Notes: a model not told the origin generated them from the letters alone. A stretch of 64,000 bases of DNA from Sphingomonas abaci (GCF_014199625.1 NZ_JACHNY010000005.1:1-64000); one strand, 5' to 3'. Shown: positions 33,902 through 46,662, counted from the stretch's first letter. Made by a program: numbers and translations.

Positions 33902-34533
33902 ATGCCCACCACCGCCAAGATTTGCGGGCTGACCACGCCCGAGACGATCGGCGCCGCCATCCGGGGCGGCTCCAGCCATATCGGCCTCGTCTTCTTCCCG
34001 CCCAGCCCGCGCCATCTGGACTTCGATCGCGCCGCCGGGCTCGCCGCGCCGCTGCCCGACTCGGTGACCCGGGTCGGCGTCTTCGTCGACCCGGACGACG
34101 CGATGCTCGACCGGGCGATCGCGGCGGGCCGGCTGCATACGCTCCAACTCCACAAGACCGCGCCCGCCCGCGTCGCCGCCATCGCCGGCCGCACCGGGCT
34201 GGAATGCTGGTCCGCCGTCGCGGTCCGCACCCGCGCCGACCTGGATGAGGCCCGGCATTTCATCGGCGCGGCGACCCGCATCCTCTACGACGCCAAGACG
34301 CCGCCCGGCGCGGCGCTGCCCGGCGGCATGGGCCTGCGCTTCGACTGGAACCTGCTCGACGGCTTCCGCCATCCCCTACCCTGGGCGCTGTCCGGTGGCC
34401 TCGACCCGGTCAACGTCGCCGAGGCGATAGCGCGGACCGGCGCGCCGCTGGTGGATGTTTCTTCCGGTGTCGAGCGCGCGCCGGGCGTCAAGGATATGGA
34501 CAAGATCGCCGCCTTCCTTCAGGCGACGCAGGC

Positions 34534-34537
<4 letters not shown>
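33902..34537 (+). CDS. trpF: Phosphoribosylanthranilate isomerase
   Basis: The 211-residue TIM-barrel enzyme catalyses the Amadori rearrangement in tryptophan biosynthesis. The catalytic Cys is in AKICGLT (residue 8) and the catalytic Asp in [18 protein letters not shown] and [15 protein letters not shown] form the phosphate-binding end. It overlaps trpB by 4 bases, and the series trpF-trpB-trpA-accD is fully coupled. Confidence 0.95.
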
Positions 34538-35759
<1,222 letters not shown>

Positions 35760-35763
<4 letters not shown>

Positions 35764-36560
35764 GCCGCCTCGCCATCGCCTTCGCCGCCGACCGGCCGGC
35801 GCTGGTCGCCTTCGTCACCGCGGGCGACCCGACCCCGGCGGCGACGCCCGCCATCCTCGACGCATTGGTCGCGGGCGGCGCGGATGTGATCGAGCTGGGC
35901 ATGCCCTTCACCGATCCCATGGCCGACGGCCCCGCCATCCAGGCGGCGAATATCCGCAGCCTGGCCGCCGGCACCACCACCGCCGATATCCTCGCCCTCG
36001 CCGCCGACTTCCGCGCGCGCCATCCGCAGGTGGCGCTGGTGCTGATGGGCTATGCCAATCCGATGCTGCGACGCGGTGCCGACTGGTTCGCCGCCGCCGC
36101 CCACCAGGCTGGCGTCGATGGCGTGATCTGCGTCGACATTCCGCCTGAGGAGGACGATGCTCTCGGGCCGCAGCTGCGCGCAGCCGGGGTCGACCTCGTC
36201 CGTCTCGCCACCCCGACCACCGACGAAGCCCGCCTGCCCCAGGTGCTGGGCGGCGCATCCGGCTTCGTCTATTATGTCTCGGTCGCGGGCATCACCGGCC
36301 TGCAACAGGCGGCGCAATCCTCGATCGAGGCGGCGGTCGCGCGGCTCAAGCAGCATTGCGACCTGCCCATCGCGGTCGGCTTCGGCGTCCGCACCCCCGA
36401 ACAGGCCGCGGCCATCGCCCGCGTCGCCGATGGCGTCGTCGTCGGCTCGGCGATCGTCGAACTGGTCGCGCGCGACGGAGCCGATGCGCCCGCCGCCGTC
36501 ACCGCCTATGTCCGCACTCTCGCCGATGCCGTCGCGTCGGCCCGCAAGGTACCCGCATGA
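35760..36560 (+). CDS. trpA: Tryptophan synthase alpha chain
   Basis: The 266-residue TIM barrel cleaves indole-3-glycerol phosphate and channels indole to TrpB. The catalytic acids are Glu45 and Asp56 in [16 protein letters not shown]. The phosphate site is [11 protein letters not shown] with GSAIVE. The start overlaps the trpB stop as ATGA and the stop overlaps the accD start likewise. Confidence 0.97.
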
Positions 36561-37414
36561 GCTGGCTGAACAGCGTCCGCAACGCCCTTCCCTTCGTCGC
36601 CAAGAAGGAGACACCCGACCATCTCTGGCACAAGTGCAAGGGATGCGGGCAGATGATCTTCACCAAGGAGCTGGCCGAGAACCTCTATGTCTGCCCGCGT
36701 TGCGAGCATCATGAGCGGATCGGCCCCAAGGTCCGCTTCGCGCAAATCCTCGATCCCGGCAGCTGCGACGAACTGCCCGCGCCCCGAGTGCCGGAGGACC
36801 CGCTCAAATTCCGCGATTCGAAGCGCTATGGCGACCGCATCCGCGCCGCCCGCGCCGCCACCGCCGAACCGGACGCGCTGATCAACGCGCGCGGCACGAT
36901 CCTCGGCCGGCGCGTCGTGATGGGCGTGCAGGACTTCGCCTTCATGGGCGGATCGATGGGCCTGGCGGTCGGCGAGGCGTTCGTGCGCGGCGTCGAGGCG
37001 GCGATCGCCGATCGCAGCCCGTATCTGATCTTCACCGCCGCCGGCGGCGCGCGAATGCAGGAGGGCATCCTCAGCCTGATGCAGATGCCGCGCAGCACGG
37101 TCGCGATCCAGATGCTGCACGATGCCGGCCTTCCCTATATCGTCGTTCTGACCGACCCGACCACCGGCGGCGTCACCGCCTCCTATGCGATGCTGGGCGA
37201 CGTGCAGATCGCCGAGCCCGGCGCGCTGATCGGCTTCGCCGGACAGCGCGTGATCGAGAGCACGATCCGCGAGAAGCTGCCCGAGGGGTTCCAGCGTGCC
37301 GAGTATCTGCTCGACCACGGAATGCTCGACATGGTCGTGCACCGCAAGGACCTGCGCGAGCGGCTGGCCCAGGTGATCGGCTATCTCTGCGGCAACCGGG
37401 CGACGGCGGCCTAG
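36557..37414 (+). CDS. accD: Acetyl-CoA carboxylase carboxyltransferase subunit beta
   Basis: The 285-residue subunit transfers the carboxyl group to acetyl-CoA with AccA. The zinc ribbon is visible as CKGCGQ and CPRCEHH, followed by the crotonase-like core ([33 protein letters not shown]). Its stop codon is embedded in CTAG at 37411-37414, which is also the stop of the convergent HPP gene. Linkage to the trp genes and folC is typical of alphaproteobacteria. Confidence 0.96.
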   Translation: MSWLNSVRNALPFVAKKETPDHLWHKCKGCGQMIFTKELAENLYVCPRCEHHERIGPKVRFAQILDPGSCDELPAPRVPEDPLKFRDSKRYGDRIRAARAATAEPDALINARGTILGRRVVMGVQDFAFMGGSMGLAVGEAFVRGVEAAIADRSPYLIFTAAGGARMQEGILSLMQMPRSTVAIQMLHDAGLPYIVVLTDPTTGGVTASYAMLGDVQIAEPGALIGFAGQRVIESTIREKLPEGFQRAEYLLDHGMLDMVVHRKDLRERLAQVIGYLCGNRATAA

Positions 37415-38082
37415 GCCTTGCGTCCGCGTACCCGCGCGGCGGCATGAGCTTCCGCGCGGTTCAGCAGCGTCTCCAAATCCTCGCGCGTGATGTCGAAGGT
37501 TTCGTGCATCTCCTCCAGCGCCGCGTCGATATCGGTGGCGTGGAAGCCGGGTACCGGCGCGGGCGCGGGCTGGTGCGGATAGGAGCGTGCGGTCGCGCGG
37601 TGGAACATCATCCCCAATGTGACCAGCGCGATCGAGTTGATCCCCACCGGCACGAAGGCGAAGTCATAGCCGGCCGCGTGAATGCCCTGGCTGCCGATCA
37701 CCGCGGTCAGCGCCGCTGCCCCGCCCGGCGGATGCAGACAGCGGAGCAGCGACATGACGAAGATCGCACCGCCCACCGCCACCGCCGCGGCGATAGTCGG
37801 CTGCCCGATCAGCTTGAACGCCGTCACTCCGGCCAGCGTCGACAGGATATTGCCGCCCACCACTGGCCAGGGCTGGGCGAGCGGGCTGGCCGGGACGGCG
37901 AAGACCAGCACCGCCGATGCGCCCAGCGGCGCGACGATGATCGGCAGGTCGACTCCCGTCATCGGCACACCCGCGCACACGACCATGGTCAGGCCGATCC
38001 CGACCGCCGCGCCCAGACAGGCGATCAGGCGCTCGGGCCAGTGCGCCCCGGCGAGCAGCAGGTCGAGGAGGCGATTGTTCAT
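37411..38082 (-). CDS. HPP family membrane protein
   Basis: This 223-residue protein has four membrane helices in its first 165 residues and the name-giving motif [12 protein letters not shown] near residue 117. A soluble C-terminal tail ([20 protein letters not shown]) follows. HPP proteins are implicated in nitrite or anion transport in plastids and cyanobacteria; the bacterial role is unclear. It is inserted on the opposite strand between accD and folC, which are adjacent in many relatives. Confidence 0.88.
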   Translation of the reverse strand: MNNRLLDLLLAGAHWPERLIACLGAAVGIGLTMVVCAGVPMTGVDLPIIVAPLGASAVLVFAVPASPLAQPWPVVGGNILSTLAGVTAFKLIGQPTIAAAVAVGGAIFVMSLLRCLHPPGGAAALTAVIGSQGIHAAGYDFAFVPVGINSIALVTLGMMFHRATARSYPHQPAPAPVPGFHATDIDAALEEMHETFDITREDLETLLNRAEAHAAARVRGRKA

Positions 38083-38197
38083 GATACTGGACCGGAAGGA
38101 GAAATCACGGGCGCGCTGTAAACCGTGTCGGCCGCGAAGGCCAAGACAGGATCGCCCGGTTCCCGGCCGCCCCGAACCACGCTAGGACGCCGCCATC

Positions 38198-39505
38198 ATG
38201 GCCGACCACGCAGTCTCCGCCCACCCCGCCGTCCAGGCGCAGCTCGACCGCCTCACCTCGCTGTCGCCGGGGGCAGACCTGTTGGGCTTGGATCGGATCA
38301 GCCGGCTGCTCGCACGGCTGGGCGACCCGCACCACGCCATGCCGCCTGTCTTTCACGTCGCCGGGACCAACGGCAAGGGATCGACCTGCGCTTTTCTACG
38401 CGCCGCGATCGAGGCGAGCGGCCACAGCGTCCACGTCTACTCCAGCCCCCATCTGGTCCGCTTCAACGAACGGATCCGGGTCGCCGGCACGCTGATCGCG
38501 GACGAGACACTGGCCGGCCTGCTTGCCGAGGTGCTGGACGCCGGTGGCGATATCGGCCCCAGCTTCTTCGAGGCGACGACCGCGGCGGCGTTCCTCGCCT
38601 TCGCCCGCACCCCGGCCGCCGCGACGATCGTGGAAGTCGGCCTGGGCGGGCGGCTGGATGCGACCAATGTCATCGTCGCCCCCGCCGTGACCGGCATCGC
38701 CGCGCTGGGCGTCGATCACCAGGCGTTCCTGGGCCGCGACGCCGTGACCATCGCGGGCGAAAAGGCCGGAATCGCCAAGCCGGGCGTGCCGCTGGTAACG
38801 ATGGACTATCCTCGCGCCTCCGCCGAGCGGATCGCCGCCGTCGCAGGCGCGGCCGGGGCCCCGGTCATCGCCCGCCGCCGCGACTGGCAGAGCGAGACCG
38901 CGCGCACCACGATGCGCTACAGCGATCCGGGCTTCTCGGTCGTGACCCGTCGGCCGCGGCTGGTCGGGCCGCACCAGGGGCGCAACCTGGCGCTAGCGAT
39001 CGCGATGCTGCGCCACCAGGGCGCGCTCCACATTCCTGAGGCGAGCTACCGTGCGGCGGCTGACTGGGCGCAATGGCCTGCCCGAATGCAGCGCTTGGGC
39101 GACGGGCCGCTCGCCGCGCGTTTGCCGCCCGGTTCCGAGCTGTGGCTCGACGGCGCACACAACCCCTCCGCCGCCGCGCCGGTCGCGCGCGCGCTCCGCA
39201 CCATCGCCAAGGGTCGGCCGGTGACCCTGATCATGGGCATGCTGGCGAACAAGGATGCCGGCGACGTCCTGCGTCTGCTCGCCCCCGGCTGTCACCGGAT
39301 CGTCTGCGTGCCGGTGCCGGGCCATGACCATCACGCGCCGGACCATCTGGTGTCGGTCGCCGAGCGCTTCGGCCTGGCAAGCGACAAGGCCCCCGACCTG
39401 CCCGCCGCCATGGCCGCGGTCAGAGAAGGCGGCATCGTCCTGATCGCCGGCTCGCTCTACCTCGCCGGCGAGGCGCTTCGCCTGAATGACGAAACGCCCA
39501 GTTAG
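38198..39505 (+). CDS. folC: Bifunctional dihydrofolate / folylpolyglutamate synthase
   Basis: The 435-residue Mur-ligase-fold enzyme adds glutamate to folates. The P-loop is VAGTNGKGSTCAF; YSSPHLVRFNERI and VEVGLGGRLDATN are family signatures; the C-terminal domain has LWLDGAHNPSAA. AGGA precedes the ATG. It would be the sixth gene of the trp-accD series were the HPP gene not in between. Confidence 0.95.
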   Translation: MADHAVSAHPAVQAQLDRLTSLSPGADLLGLDRISRLLARLGDPHHAMPPVFHVAGTNGKGSTCAFLRAAIEASGHSVHVYSSPHLVRFNERIRVAGTLIADETLAGLLAEVLDAGGDIGPSFFEATTAAAFLAFARTPAAATIVEVGLGGRLDATNVIVAPAVTGIAALGVDHQAFLGRDAVTIAGEKAGIAKPGVPLVTMDYPRASAERIAAVAGAAGAPVIARRRDWQSETARTTMRYSDPGFSVVTRRPRLVGPHQGRNLALAIAMLRHQGALHIPEASYRAAADWAQWPARMQRLGDGPLAARLPPGSELWLDGAHNPSAAAPVARALRTIAKGRPVTLIMGMLANKDAGDVLRLLAPGCHRIVCVPVPGHDHHAPDHLVSVAERFGLASDKAPDLPAAMAAVREGGIVLIAGSLYLAGEALRLNDETPS

Positions 39506-39571
39506 TTGCTATTGACTTGCAATAACGAACTAGCGAACATGGCTTCCTACCCTGTCGAGGAGGCCCGTACG

Positions 39572-39997
39572 ATGACGACGACCACCGAAACCGCCACCCT
39601 GATCCCCCATGCGCTGCCCGCCTGCCCGAATGCCCGCATCATCCTGTTCTCGGTGCGGCGGATGGGCGCGCATGGCGTCGGTGACGCACGCGTCGGCCAC
39701 CTGTTCTTCTCCAGTTTCGGCCAAGCCTTTCGCCGCCCGCTCACGCTGATGCGTACGCTGATGGTCGAGCTGGCCAGCGGCGCGGCCGGCACGATCGCCA
39801 TCGCGCCCTGCTGCTGCGCGCGGATGACCACGGCGGAGGCGGCGCTGCTAACGATCCTGGCGCGGATCGAGACGCAGCCGGACTCGGCCCGCTTCCTGAT
39901 GACCGACCTGCTCGGCACACGGCGGGTGGAGCCGGCGCTGATGGCGGCGGCGGCGGTGGCCGCGGCCTTTGCCGACGAAGGCCGCCCCGTCGGCTGA
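39572..39997 (+). CDS. DUF6628 family protein
   Basis: A 141-residue protein of a family largely confined to sphingomonads. Conserved blocks include TLIPHALPACPNARIILF, VRRMGAHGVGDA and IAIAPCCCARMTTAEA, with its three consecutive Cys. AGGAGG lies eight bases before the chosen ATG at 39572; the longer frame from 39506 lacks a site. The Cys cluster could bind metal or a cofactor, but no function is known. It is convergent with recR. Confidence 0.8.
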   Translation: MTTTTETATLIPHALPACPNARIILFSVRRMGAHGVGDARVGHLFFSSFGQAFRRPLTLMRTLMVELASGAAGTIAIAPCCCARMTTAEAALLTILARIETQPDSARFLMTDLLGTRRVEPALMAAAAVAAAFADEGRPVG

Positions 39998-40001
39998 CGC
40001 G

Positions 40002-40598
40002 TCAGGCGATCGGCCGCCGCGCGCGGAGTGCCTGGGCTAGGGTGCCCTCGTCCAGATAATCCAGCTCACCCCCGACCGGCAGACCGTGCGCGAGCTGGGT
40101 GACGCGAACCGGAAAGCGCTCGATCCGGTCGGCGAGGTAATGGGCGGTGGTCTGGCCCTCCAGCGTGGCGTTCATCGCCAACACCACCTCGTCGATGCCG
40201 CCCGCCTCGATCCGGCGGACCAGCGAGTCGATCGCCAGATCCTCCGGCCGCACGCCCTCCAACGCGGACAGCCGTCCGCCCAGCACGTGGAAGCGGCCGG
40301 GGAACAGCCGCGACCGCTCCAGCGCCCAGAGATCGGCGACCTCCTCGACCACGCAGAGCGAGCGCGCATCGCGGCGTGGGTCGGCGCAGATCGCGCACGG
40401 ATTGGCGGTGTCGACATTGCCGCAGGTAGCGCAGGTCTCCAGCCGTTCGTCGACCTGCTCCAGTGCATGGCGCAGCGGACCGAGCGCCGCCTCGCGCTTC
40501 TTGAGCAGATGCAGCACCGCACGACGCGCCGAGCGCGGTCCCAGACCGGGAAGGCGCGCCAGCGCCTGGGTCAGCGCTTCGATTTCGGGAGAGGCCAT
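40002..40598 (-). CDS. recR: Recombination protein RecR
   Basis: The 198-residue protein works with RecF and RecO in loading RecA at gaps. It has an N-terminal helix-hairpin-helix ([19 protein letters not shown]), a zinc finger ([16 protein letters not shown]), a Toprim core ([14 protein letters not shown]) and a Walker-B-like tail. It is divergent from fmt with 53 bases between, which should hold both promoters. Confidence 0.95.
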   Translation of the reverse strand: MASPEIEALTQALARLPGLGPRSARRAVLHLLKKREAALGPLRHALEQVDERLETCATCGNVDTANPCAICADPRRDARSLCVVEEVADLWALERSRLFPGRFHVLGGRLSALEGVRPEDLAIDSLVRRIEAGGIDEVVLAMNATLEGQTTAHYLADRIERFPVRVTQLAHGLPVGGELDYLDEGTLAQALRARRPIA

Positions 40599-40651
40599 GC
40601 GGAACAGATAGGGGGTTGCGCCGCCGCCCGCCAGCGCGTTGAAGGCGCGTC

Positions 40652-41560
40652 ATGCGGATCGTCTTCATGGGAACCCCCGACTTCGCCGTGCCGACGCTGG
40701 AGGCGCTGGTCGCCGCCGGCCACGACGTCGTCGCCGTCTACAGCCAGCCTCCCCGACCGGCCGGGCGACGCGGCCGCGCGCTCGTCGCCTCGCCGGTGCA
40801 GCAGGCCGCGGAACGGCTGGGTATCGCGGTGCATGTGCCGGTGTCGCTGCGCGACGGGCCAACACAGGCGATCTTCGCGGGCCACGCGGCGGAGGTCGCG
40901 GTGGTCGCCGCCTATGGCCTGATCCTGCCGCGCGCGGTGCTGGATGCGCCGGTCCATGGCTGCCTCAACGTCCATGGCTCGCTGCTGCCGCGCTGGCGGG
41001 GGGCTGCCCCGGTGCAGCGCGCGATCCTGGCCGGCGATGCCGAGACCGGCGTCGGCATCATGCAGATGGAGGTCGGGCTCGACACCGGCCCCGTCCGGCT
41101 GGAGGGCCGCACGCGCGTCGCCGGCAAGACGGCGGGCGACCTGTCCGCCGAATTGGCCCGGCTCGGCGCGCGTCTGATGGTCGAGGTGCTGGCCGACCTG
41201 CCCGGCCACCCGCCGATCGCGCAACCCGAGCAGGGCATCACCTATGCCGCCAAGATCGACAAGGCAGAGGCGCGGCTGGACTTCGCCGAGCCGGCGGTCG
41301 CGGTGGAGCGGCGGGTGCGGGCGATGAACCCGGCCCCCGGCGCCTGGTTCGAATGGCAGGGCGAGCGGATCAAGCTGCTGGCCGCCGAGATCATCATTGG
41401 CGATGGAGCGGCGGCAGGCACCGTGACCGACGATCGGCTGACCATCGCGTGCGGCGCGGATGCGATCCGGCCGGTGCTGGTCCAACGCGCCGGACGCGGC
41501 GTGACGAACGCCGCCGACCTGCTGCGTGGCTTTCCGATCCCGGCGGGCAGCACGCTGTGA
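40652..41560 (+). CDS. fmt: Methionyl-tRNA formyltransferase
   Basis: The 302-residue enzyme formylates initiator Met-tRNA. The N-terminal domain has [14 protein letters not shown] and the active-site region [20 protein letters not shown] with the catalytic Asn and His, followed by [17 protein letters not shown]-terminal OB-like domain follows. Its stop overlaps the GTG start of truA. Confidence 0.96.
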   Translation: MRIVFMGTPDFAVPTLEALVAAGHDVVAVYSQPPRPAGRRGRALVASPVQQAAERLGIAVHVPVSLRDGPTQAIFAGHAAEVAVVAAYGLILPRAVLDAPVHGCLNVHGSLLPRWRGAAPVQRAILAGDAETGVGIMQMEVGLDTGPVRLEGRTRVAGKTAGDLSAELARLGARLMVEVLADLPGHPPIAQPEQGITYAAKIDKAEARLDFAEPAVAVERRVRAMNPAPGAWFEWQGERIKLLAAEIIIGDGAAAGTVTDDRLTIACGADAIRPVLVQRAGRGVTNAADLLRGFPIPAGSTL

Positions 41561-42294
41561 CCCGCTTCGCGCTGACCATCGAGTTTGACGGCCGACCCTT
41601 CATGGGCTGGCAGCGCCAGTCGCACGGCCCCTCGGTGCAGCAGGCGCTGGAGACGGCGGCCCATGCGATCACCGGCGAGCCGGTGGCGGTCCATGCCGCC
41701 GGGCGCACCGATGCCGGCGTCCACGGGCTGGCGATGCGCGCGCATTGCGACATCGGCAAAGCGATCACCCCCTTTCGCCTGATGGAAGCACTCAACGCTC
41801 GGCTCCGTCCGCACCCAGTCGCGGTGCTAGCCTGCGAGGTCGTGGCTGACGACTGGCATGCGCGCTTCTCCTGCCTGGGCCGATCGTACGAATATCGCAT
41901 CGTCAATCGCCGCGCGCCGCTGACCTGGGAGGCGGGGCTCGCGTGGCAGGTCCCGCAAATGCTGGACGAAGGCGCGATGGCCGCGGGCGCGGCGCATCTG
42001 CTCGGCCGCCACGACTTCACCACCTTCCGCTCCGCCCATTGCCAGGCGGACAGCCCGGTGCGCACGCTCGACACGCTCAGCGTCACCCGGACAGGCGACC
42101 GCATCGCGATCCGGGCTGCCGCCCGTTCGTTCCTGCATCACCAGGTCCGCTCGATGGTCGGCTGTCTGGCCATGGTCGGCATGGGCCGCTGGACGCCCGA
42201 CCGGGTCGGCGAAGCGCTGGCGGCGCGCGACCGCGCCCGGCTGGGGCTCAATGCTCCGCCGGACGGGCTGTTCTTCACCGGCGCTATCTACTGA
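41557..42294 (+). CDS. truA: tRNA pseudouridine(38-40) synthase
   Basis: The 245-residue enzyme makes pseudouridine in the anticodon arm. The catalytic Asp lies in [14 protein letters not shown] near residue 53, and FMGWQRQ and [11 protein letters not shown] are family marks. I use the GTG at 41557, which overlaps the fmt stop, because the longer frame from 40639 reads fmt out of phase. Its 3' end overlaps the convergent methyltransferase gene by 11 bases. Confidence 0.95.
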   Translation: MTRFALTIEFDGRPFMGWQRQSHGPSVQQALETAAHAITGEPVAVHAAGRTDAGVHGLAMRAHCDIGKAITPFRLMEALNARLRPHPVAVLACEVVADDWHARFSCLGRSYEYRIVNRRAPLTWEAGLAWQVPQMLDEGAMAAGAAHLLGRHDFTTFRSAHCQADSPVRTLDTLSVTRTGDRIAIRAAARSFLHHQVRSMVGCLAMVGMGRWTPDRVGEALAARDRARLGLNAPPDGLFFTGAIY

Positions 42295-43450
42295 AGCAGG
42301 CGGCAAGCTCGACATGGGTCGACCAGCGGAACTGGCCGACCGGCTGGACCCAGTCGATCCGCCAGCCCGCATCGACCATCAGCTTCGCATCGCGCGCGAA
42401 GCTGGACGGATTGCACGAGACATAGGCGATTCGCTTCACCAGGCATTGGGCCAGCGCCGCCGCCTGCTCGCGCGCGCCGGACCGCGGCGGGTCGATCACC
42501 ACCGCGTCAAACCGGTTCAGCTCGGCCACGGTCAGCGGCCGGCGATACAGATCGCGATGCTCCGCGAAGACCGGCCGCTGGCGCGCATTGGCCGCCAGCT
42601 TCAACGCCATCAGCGCATCGCGCGCGCCCTCCGCCGCATAGACCTTGGCGGGCAGCGCCAGCGCGAAGGTGCCGAGCCCCGCGAACAGGTCCGCCACCGT
42701 CTTCGCGCCCGTCGTCGCCTCCCGCACGGCCGCGACCAGGGCCGCTTCGCCCTCGCACGTCGCCTGGAGGAAGCTGGCCGGGGGCAAACCGACCGGGATG
42801 CCGCCCAGCGTGATCGTCACCGGCTGCGGCTCCCAGCGCGTTTCCGGACCATCGCCGCCATCGACCGCGAAGCGGGCGACGCCGTGTTTCGCGCAGAAAT
42901 CGTTGAGCGTCTCTGCCGCCTTCAATCCCTCCGGCGCAAAGCCGGTGACCAGGATGTCCGCGCCCTGGTCCGCCAGCGTCAAATGCACGTCCGCTCGCCG
43001 CTTCAACCCCATGCGCTGGAGCAGCGAGCGGAGCGGCGCGACCAGCGCCAGCAGCGCGGGCGCCAGGATATGGCATTCGCGCAGGTCGACGATCGCATGG
43101 CTTTGCGCGGCGGTGAAGCCCAGCAGCCCCTTGTCGGCATGGAGCGTCGCCCGGCGCCGCGTATCGGGGGGCGACACCAGGGGCGCGCGGACCGGCGCGC
43201 TCAGCCCCTGCCCGTCCAGCGCGCTCGCCACCCGGTCGGCAACGAAGGCGGCATAGCTCGCATCGTCGAGGTGCTGGAGCTGGCAGCCGCCGCATTGCGG
43301 GAAATGGCGGCAGGGCGGCGTCTGGTGGTGCGGACCGGGCGTGACGCTGCCGTCGTCGTTCAGCCAGTCGCCGGGGGCGGCCAGCGCCGCGTGGCGGCCA
43401 TCGGCGGTCACGCCATCGCCAAGGGCGGCGACGCGCAGGATCGGGGTCAT
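42284..43450 (-). CDS. TrmA/RumA-family RNA m5U methyltransferase
   Basis: The 388-residue SAM-dependent enzyme methylates uridine C5 in rRNA or tRNA. The cluster [14 protein letters not shown] binds an iron-sulfur centre in RumA/RlmD. The SAM region is [11 protein letters not shown], the catalytic base sits in VIDPPRSGA, and the nucleophilic Cys is in [13 protein letters not shown] shorter TRAM-like start than in E. coli RlmD suggests the alphaproteobacterial RlmC/RlmD branch. It overlaps the upstream NAD(P)HX gene by 4 bases. Confidence 0.9.
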   Translation of the reverse strand: MTPILRVAALGDGVTADGRHAALAAPGDWLNDDGSVTPGPHHQTPPCRHFPQCGGCQLQHLDDASYAAFVADRVASALDGQGLSAPVRAPLVSPPDTRRRATLHADKGLLGFTAAQSHAIVDLRECHILAPALLALVAPLRSLLQRMGLKRRADVHLTLADQGADILVTGFAPEGLKAAETLNDFCAKHGVARFAVDGGDGPETRWEPQPVTITLGGIPVGLPPASFLQATCEGEAALVAAVREATTGAKTVADLFAGLGTFALALPAKVYAAEGARDALMALKLAANARQRPVFAEHRDLYRRPLTVAELNRFDAVVIDPPRSGAREQAAALAQCLVKRIAYVSCNPSSFARDAKLMVDAGWRIDWVQPVGQFRWSTHVELAACFSR

Positions 43451-44832
43451 AGGGATGCTCGTGTCAGGGTCAGGGCCGTGGCCAGGTCATCCGCGATAAA
43501 GCTTGTACCACAGCGTCGTCCAGCCTCTGCGTGCAACCACACGCCGGCGGCGGCCGCTTCAATGGGCGTGCCGTGCTCGCCCGCCAGCATCGCCGCGATC
43601 GCGCCGGTCAGCACGTCGCCGGTGCCGGCGGTCGACAACCAGCTATTGCCGCCGGGATGCACGATCGCGCGGTGGCGGTTGGCGATGACCGTGGTGGCCC
43701 CCTTGAACACGACCACGGCGCCAGTGGCGCGGGCGGCGTCGCGCGCCCGGTCGATCACGCTGCCCGAGCCCTCACCGAACACCGCCTTGAACTCGCCGGC
43801 ATGGGGCGTGAGGATCACCGGGCAGTCACGATCGGGCAACGTCGCCGGATCGAGCAAATGGAGCGCGTCGCCATCGACGACGAGCGGGTGCCGGTCCGCC
43901 GCGATCAAGGTCGCGAGCCGCGCGCGCGCCGCTTCGTCCCGGCCCAGCCCGGGACCGATCACGATCGCGCCGATGCGTGGATCGTCCAGGCTGGCCATGT
44001 CCGCCAGCGGCCGGTGGACGATCGCGGCCGGTCCCAGCTCCGACGCATCACCATAGAGCGCGGCATAGCCCGCCCCCGACCGCAAGGCCGCCTCAGCCGA
44101 CAGGCGGGCCGCACCGGCCATCTGTCCGACGACGATCGCGACCATGCCACGGCTGTATTTGTGCGAGTCCGGGTCCGGCGCGGCGAGACGCGGCGGCGCG
44201 ATCATCGCGACGGCACCGGACAGGTCGTGCGCCGACAGGCCCAGCGGCACGAGCCGGATCGCGCCCATCGTCCGCATCGCCGGTTGCAGCACATGCGCGG
44301 GCTTGAGCGCGCCCAATGCCAGGGTCAACGCGTATCCAGGCGCATCCTCCACCAGCAGCGCACCAGAGTCGGTCGCGACGCCCGAGGGCAGATCGACGGC
44401 GACGGCGAGCGAGGCGGCCTCCACCAGCCGGCGCAGCGGATCGGCGATCGTCGCATCCAGTGGGCGCGACAGGCCGGTGCCGAACACCGCATCGACAAGG
44501 ATCGCGGCGGACCGGACATCGGCCAGAGGCTCGACCGGCCCGGTCCAGCGCGCGGCGGCCGCTTTGGCCAGGTCGGACCGGGGCACGTCGGTGCACGCGA
44601 CCCGCACCCGGTGTCCCATGTCCCGGAGATAGGTAGCGGCGACATAGCCGTCGCCGCCATTGTTGCCAGGCCCGCACAGCACCAGCACCTCGGCGCCAGC
44701 GGCGAGACGGCGGACCGCCTCGCCGACGCCGCGCCCGGCCCGCTCCATCAGGCCGGTCAGGTCGCCATGCGCCTGCTCGGCCGCGCGCATGGCGGCGGCG
44801 GTGACGACAGGTCCTCCTTCGATCGCAATCAT
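43447..44832 (-). CDS. nnr: Bifunctional NAD(P)HX epimerase / dehydratase
   Basis: The 461-residue repair enzyme has an N-terminal YjeF_N epimerase (about 10-200, with CGPGNNGGDGYVAA) and a C-terminal ribokinase-like ADP/ATP-dependent dehydratase (about 220-455, with VIGPGLGRDE, LTPHAGEFKAVFG and STAGTGDVLTGAIAAML). It restores hydrated NADH and NADPH. A fused arrangement is normal in bacteria. It is the first gene of a pair with the RNA methyltransferase. Confidence 0.93.
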   Translation of the reverse strand: MIAIEGGPVVTAAAMRAAEQAHGDLTGLMERAGRGVGEAVRRLAAGAEVLVLCGPGNNGGDGYVAATYLRDMGHRVRVACTDVPRSDLAKAAAARWTGPVEPLADVRSAAILVDAVFGTGLSRPLDATIADPLRRLVEAASLAVAVDLPSGVATDSGALLVEDAPGYALTLALGALKPAHVLQPAMRTMGAIRLVPLGLSAHDLSGAVAMIAPPRLAAPDPDSHKYSRGMVAIVVGQMAGAARLSAEAALRSGAGYAALYGDASELGPAAIVHRPLADMASLDDPRIGAIVIGPGLGRDEAARARLATLIAADRHPLVVDGDALHLLDPATLPDRDCPVILTPHAGEFKAVFGEGSGSVIDRARDAARATGAVVVFKGATTVIANRHRAIVHPGGNSWLSTAGTGDVLTGAIAAMLAGEHGTPIEAAAAGVWLHAEAGRRCGTSFIADDLATALTLTRASL

Positions 44833-44881
44833 CCCGGTGACCTAGCGTATTGCCGCCCGACTGGCGATGGCGACCCGACGT

Positions 44882-46600
44882 TCAGATATCCGCGTAGACA
44901 TGGCGCTCGGCCGCCGCGCCGGGATGCGTCACCGCCCCCTGGTGCGCGGGGCCGACATTCTGCGCATAGCGCCACAAGGCGCCCGAACCATAGGCGTTGA
45001 CGCGCGGGGTCCAGGCGGCGCGGCGGGTGGCGAGCACATCCTCGTCGACCAGCAGGTCGATCGTCCCCGCCTCGGCGTCGATGCGGATCCGGTCACCCTG
45101 CTCGACCAGTCCGATGGGACCGCCCTCGGCAGCCTCGGGGCCCACATGGCCGATGCAGAAACCGCGCGTCGCCCCGGAGAAGCGGCCGTCGGTGATCAGC
45201 GCCACCTTCTCGCCCATGCCCAGGCCGTAGAGGGCGGCGGTGGTGGACAGCATCTCGCGCATCCCCGGTCCGCCCTTCGGCCCCTCGTAGCGGATGACGA
45301 CGACCTCACCTTCCTCGATCAGCCGCGCCTCGACGGCGGCAAACGCATCCTCCTCGCAGTCGAAGACGCGCGCGGGCCCCTCGAACTGGAGGCGCTGCAT
45401 TCCCGCCACCTTGACGATCGCGCCATCGGGGGCGAGCGAGCCGCGCAGGCCGACTACGCCGCCGGTCGGGCTGATCGGCGTCTGCACGTCGTAGATGACC
45501 TTCTGGTCCGGGTTCCAGGTCACCTGGTCGATATTCTCGCCCAGCGTGCGACCGGTCACGGTCAGGCAGTTGCCGTCGAGCAGGCCGCCCGCCAGCATCG
45601 TCTTCATCAGCATATAGACGCCGCCGGCCTCGTACATGTCCTTGGCGACATAGCGGCCGCCTGGCTTCAAGTCGGCGATATAGGGGGTGGACTTGAACGC
45701 CTCGGCGACGTCGAACAGGTCGAAGTCGATCCCCGCCTCGTTCGCCATCGCCGGCAGGTGGAGCGCCGCATTGGTCGAGCCGCCGGTCGCCGCGACGATC
45801 CGCGCGGCGTTGACGAAGGCTTCACGCGTGCAGATGTCACGCGGGCGGATGTTCTTGGCCACCAGCTCCATCACCTGCGCACCAGCCGCGATCGCGATCT
45901 GCTCGCGCGACGTATAGGGCGCTGGGACCATGTTGCTGTTGGGCAGCGACAGGCCGATCGCCTCGCCGACACAGGCCATGGTATTGGCGGTGAACTGGCC
46001 ACCGCACGCGCCGTGGCCGGGGCAGGCGACCTTCTCCAGTTCGTGCACTTCGGCGATCGGACAGGCGCCGGCGGCATATTTGCCGACCACCTCGAACACG
46101 TCGACCACGGTCACGTCACGGTCCTTGTACCGGCCGGGCAGGATCGAGCCGCCATAGACGAAGATGGAAGGGATGTTGAGGCGCAGCATCGCCATCATCA
46201 TGCCGGGCAGCGACTTGTCGCACCCCGCAAAGCCGACCAGCGCATCGTAGCAATGGCCGCGCACCGACAGCTCGACCGAATCGGCTATCACCTCACGGCT
46301 GACCAGCGACGCCTTCATGCCCTGATGGCCCATGGCGATGCCGTCGGTGACGGTGATGGTGTTGAACCGGCGCGGCATGCCGCCGCCCTGGATCACGCCG
46401 GCCTGCGCGGCATCCGCCTGGCCGTCCAGCGTGGTGTTGCACGGCGCGCTGTTGTTGCCGGCGGAGGCGAGCGCCACGAACGGCTTGGCGATATCCTCCT
46501 CGGAGATGCCCATCGCATAGTAATAGGAACGATGCGGCGCACGCTCCGGACCGACGGAGACGTGGCGCGATGGCAGGCGGGCTTTGTCGAACTGGCTCAT
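44882..46600 (-). CDS. ilvD: Dihydroxy-acid dehydratase
   Basis: The 572-residue iron-sulfur enzyme makes branched-chain 2-oxoacids in valine, leucine and isoleucine synthesis. Cluster Cys residues are in [15 protein letters not shown] and [20 protein letters not shown], and N-terminal [11 protein letters not shown] is typical. It stands alone, 49 bases upstream of the NAD(P)HX gene on the same strand but with space for a separate promoter. Confidence 0.96.
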   Translation of the reverse strand: MSQFDKARLPSRHVSVGPERAPHRSYYYAMGISEEDIAKPFVALASAGNNSAPCNTTLDGQADAAQAGVIQGGGMPRRFNTITVTDGIAMGHQGMKASLVSREVIADSVELSVRGHCYDALVGFAGCDKSLPGMMMAMLRLNIPSIFVYGGSILPGRYKDRDVTVVDVFEVVGKYAAGACPIAEVHELEKVACPGHGACGGQFTANTMACVGEAIGLSLPNSNMVPAPYTSREQIAIAAGAQVMELVAKNIRPRDICTREAFVNAARIVAATGGSTNAALHLPAMANEAGIDFDLFDVAEAFKSTPYIADLKPGGRYVAKDMYEAGGVYMLMKTMLAGGLLDGNCLTVTGRTLGENIDQVTWNPDQKVIYDVQTPISPTGGVVGLRGSLAPDGAIVKVAGMQRLQFEGPARVFDCEEDAFAAVEARLIEEGEVVVIRYEGPKGGPGMREMLSTTAALYGLGMGEKVALITDGRFSGATRGFCIGHVGPEAAEGGPIGLVEQGDRIRIDAEAGTIDLLVDEDVLATRRAAWTPRVNAYGSGALWRYAQNVGPAHQGAVTHPGAAAERHVYADI

Positions 46601-46662
46601 GGCGCACGCCTATGTCGCCAGAGCGCCCTTCAACGCAAGTAGATTGCGCCAGAAAGGGCCGC

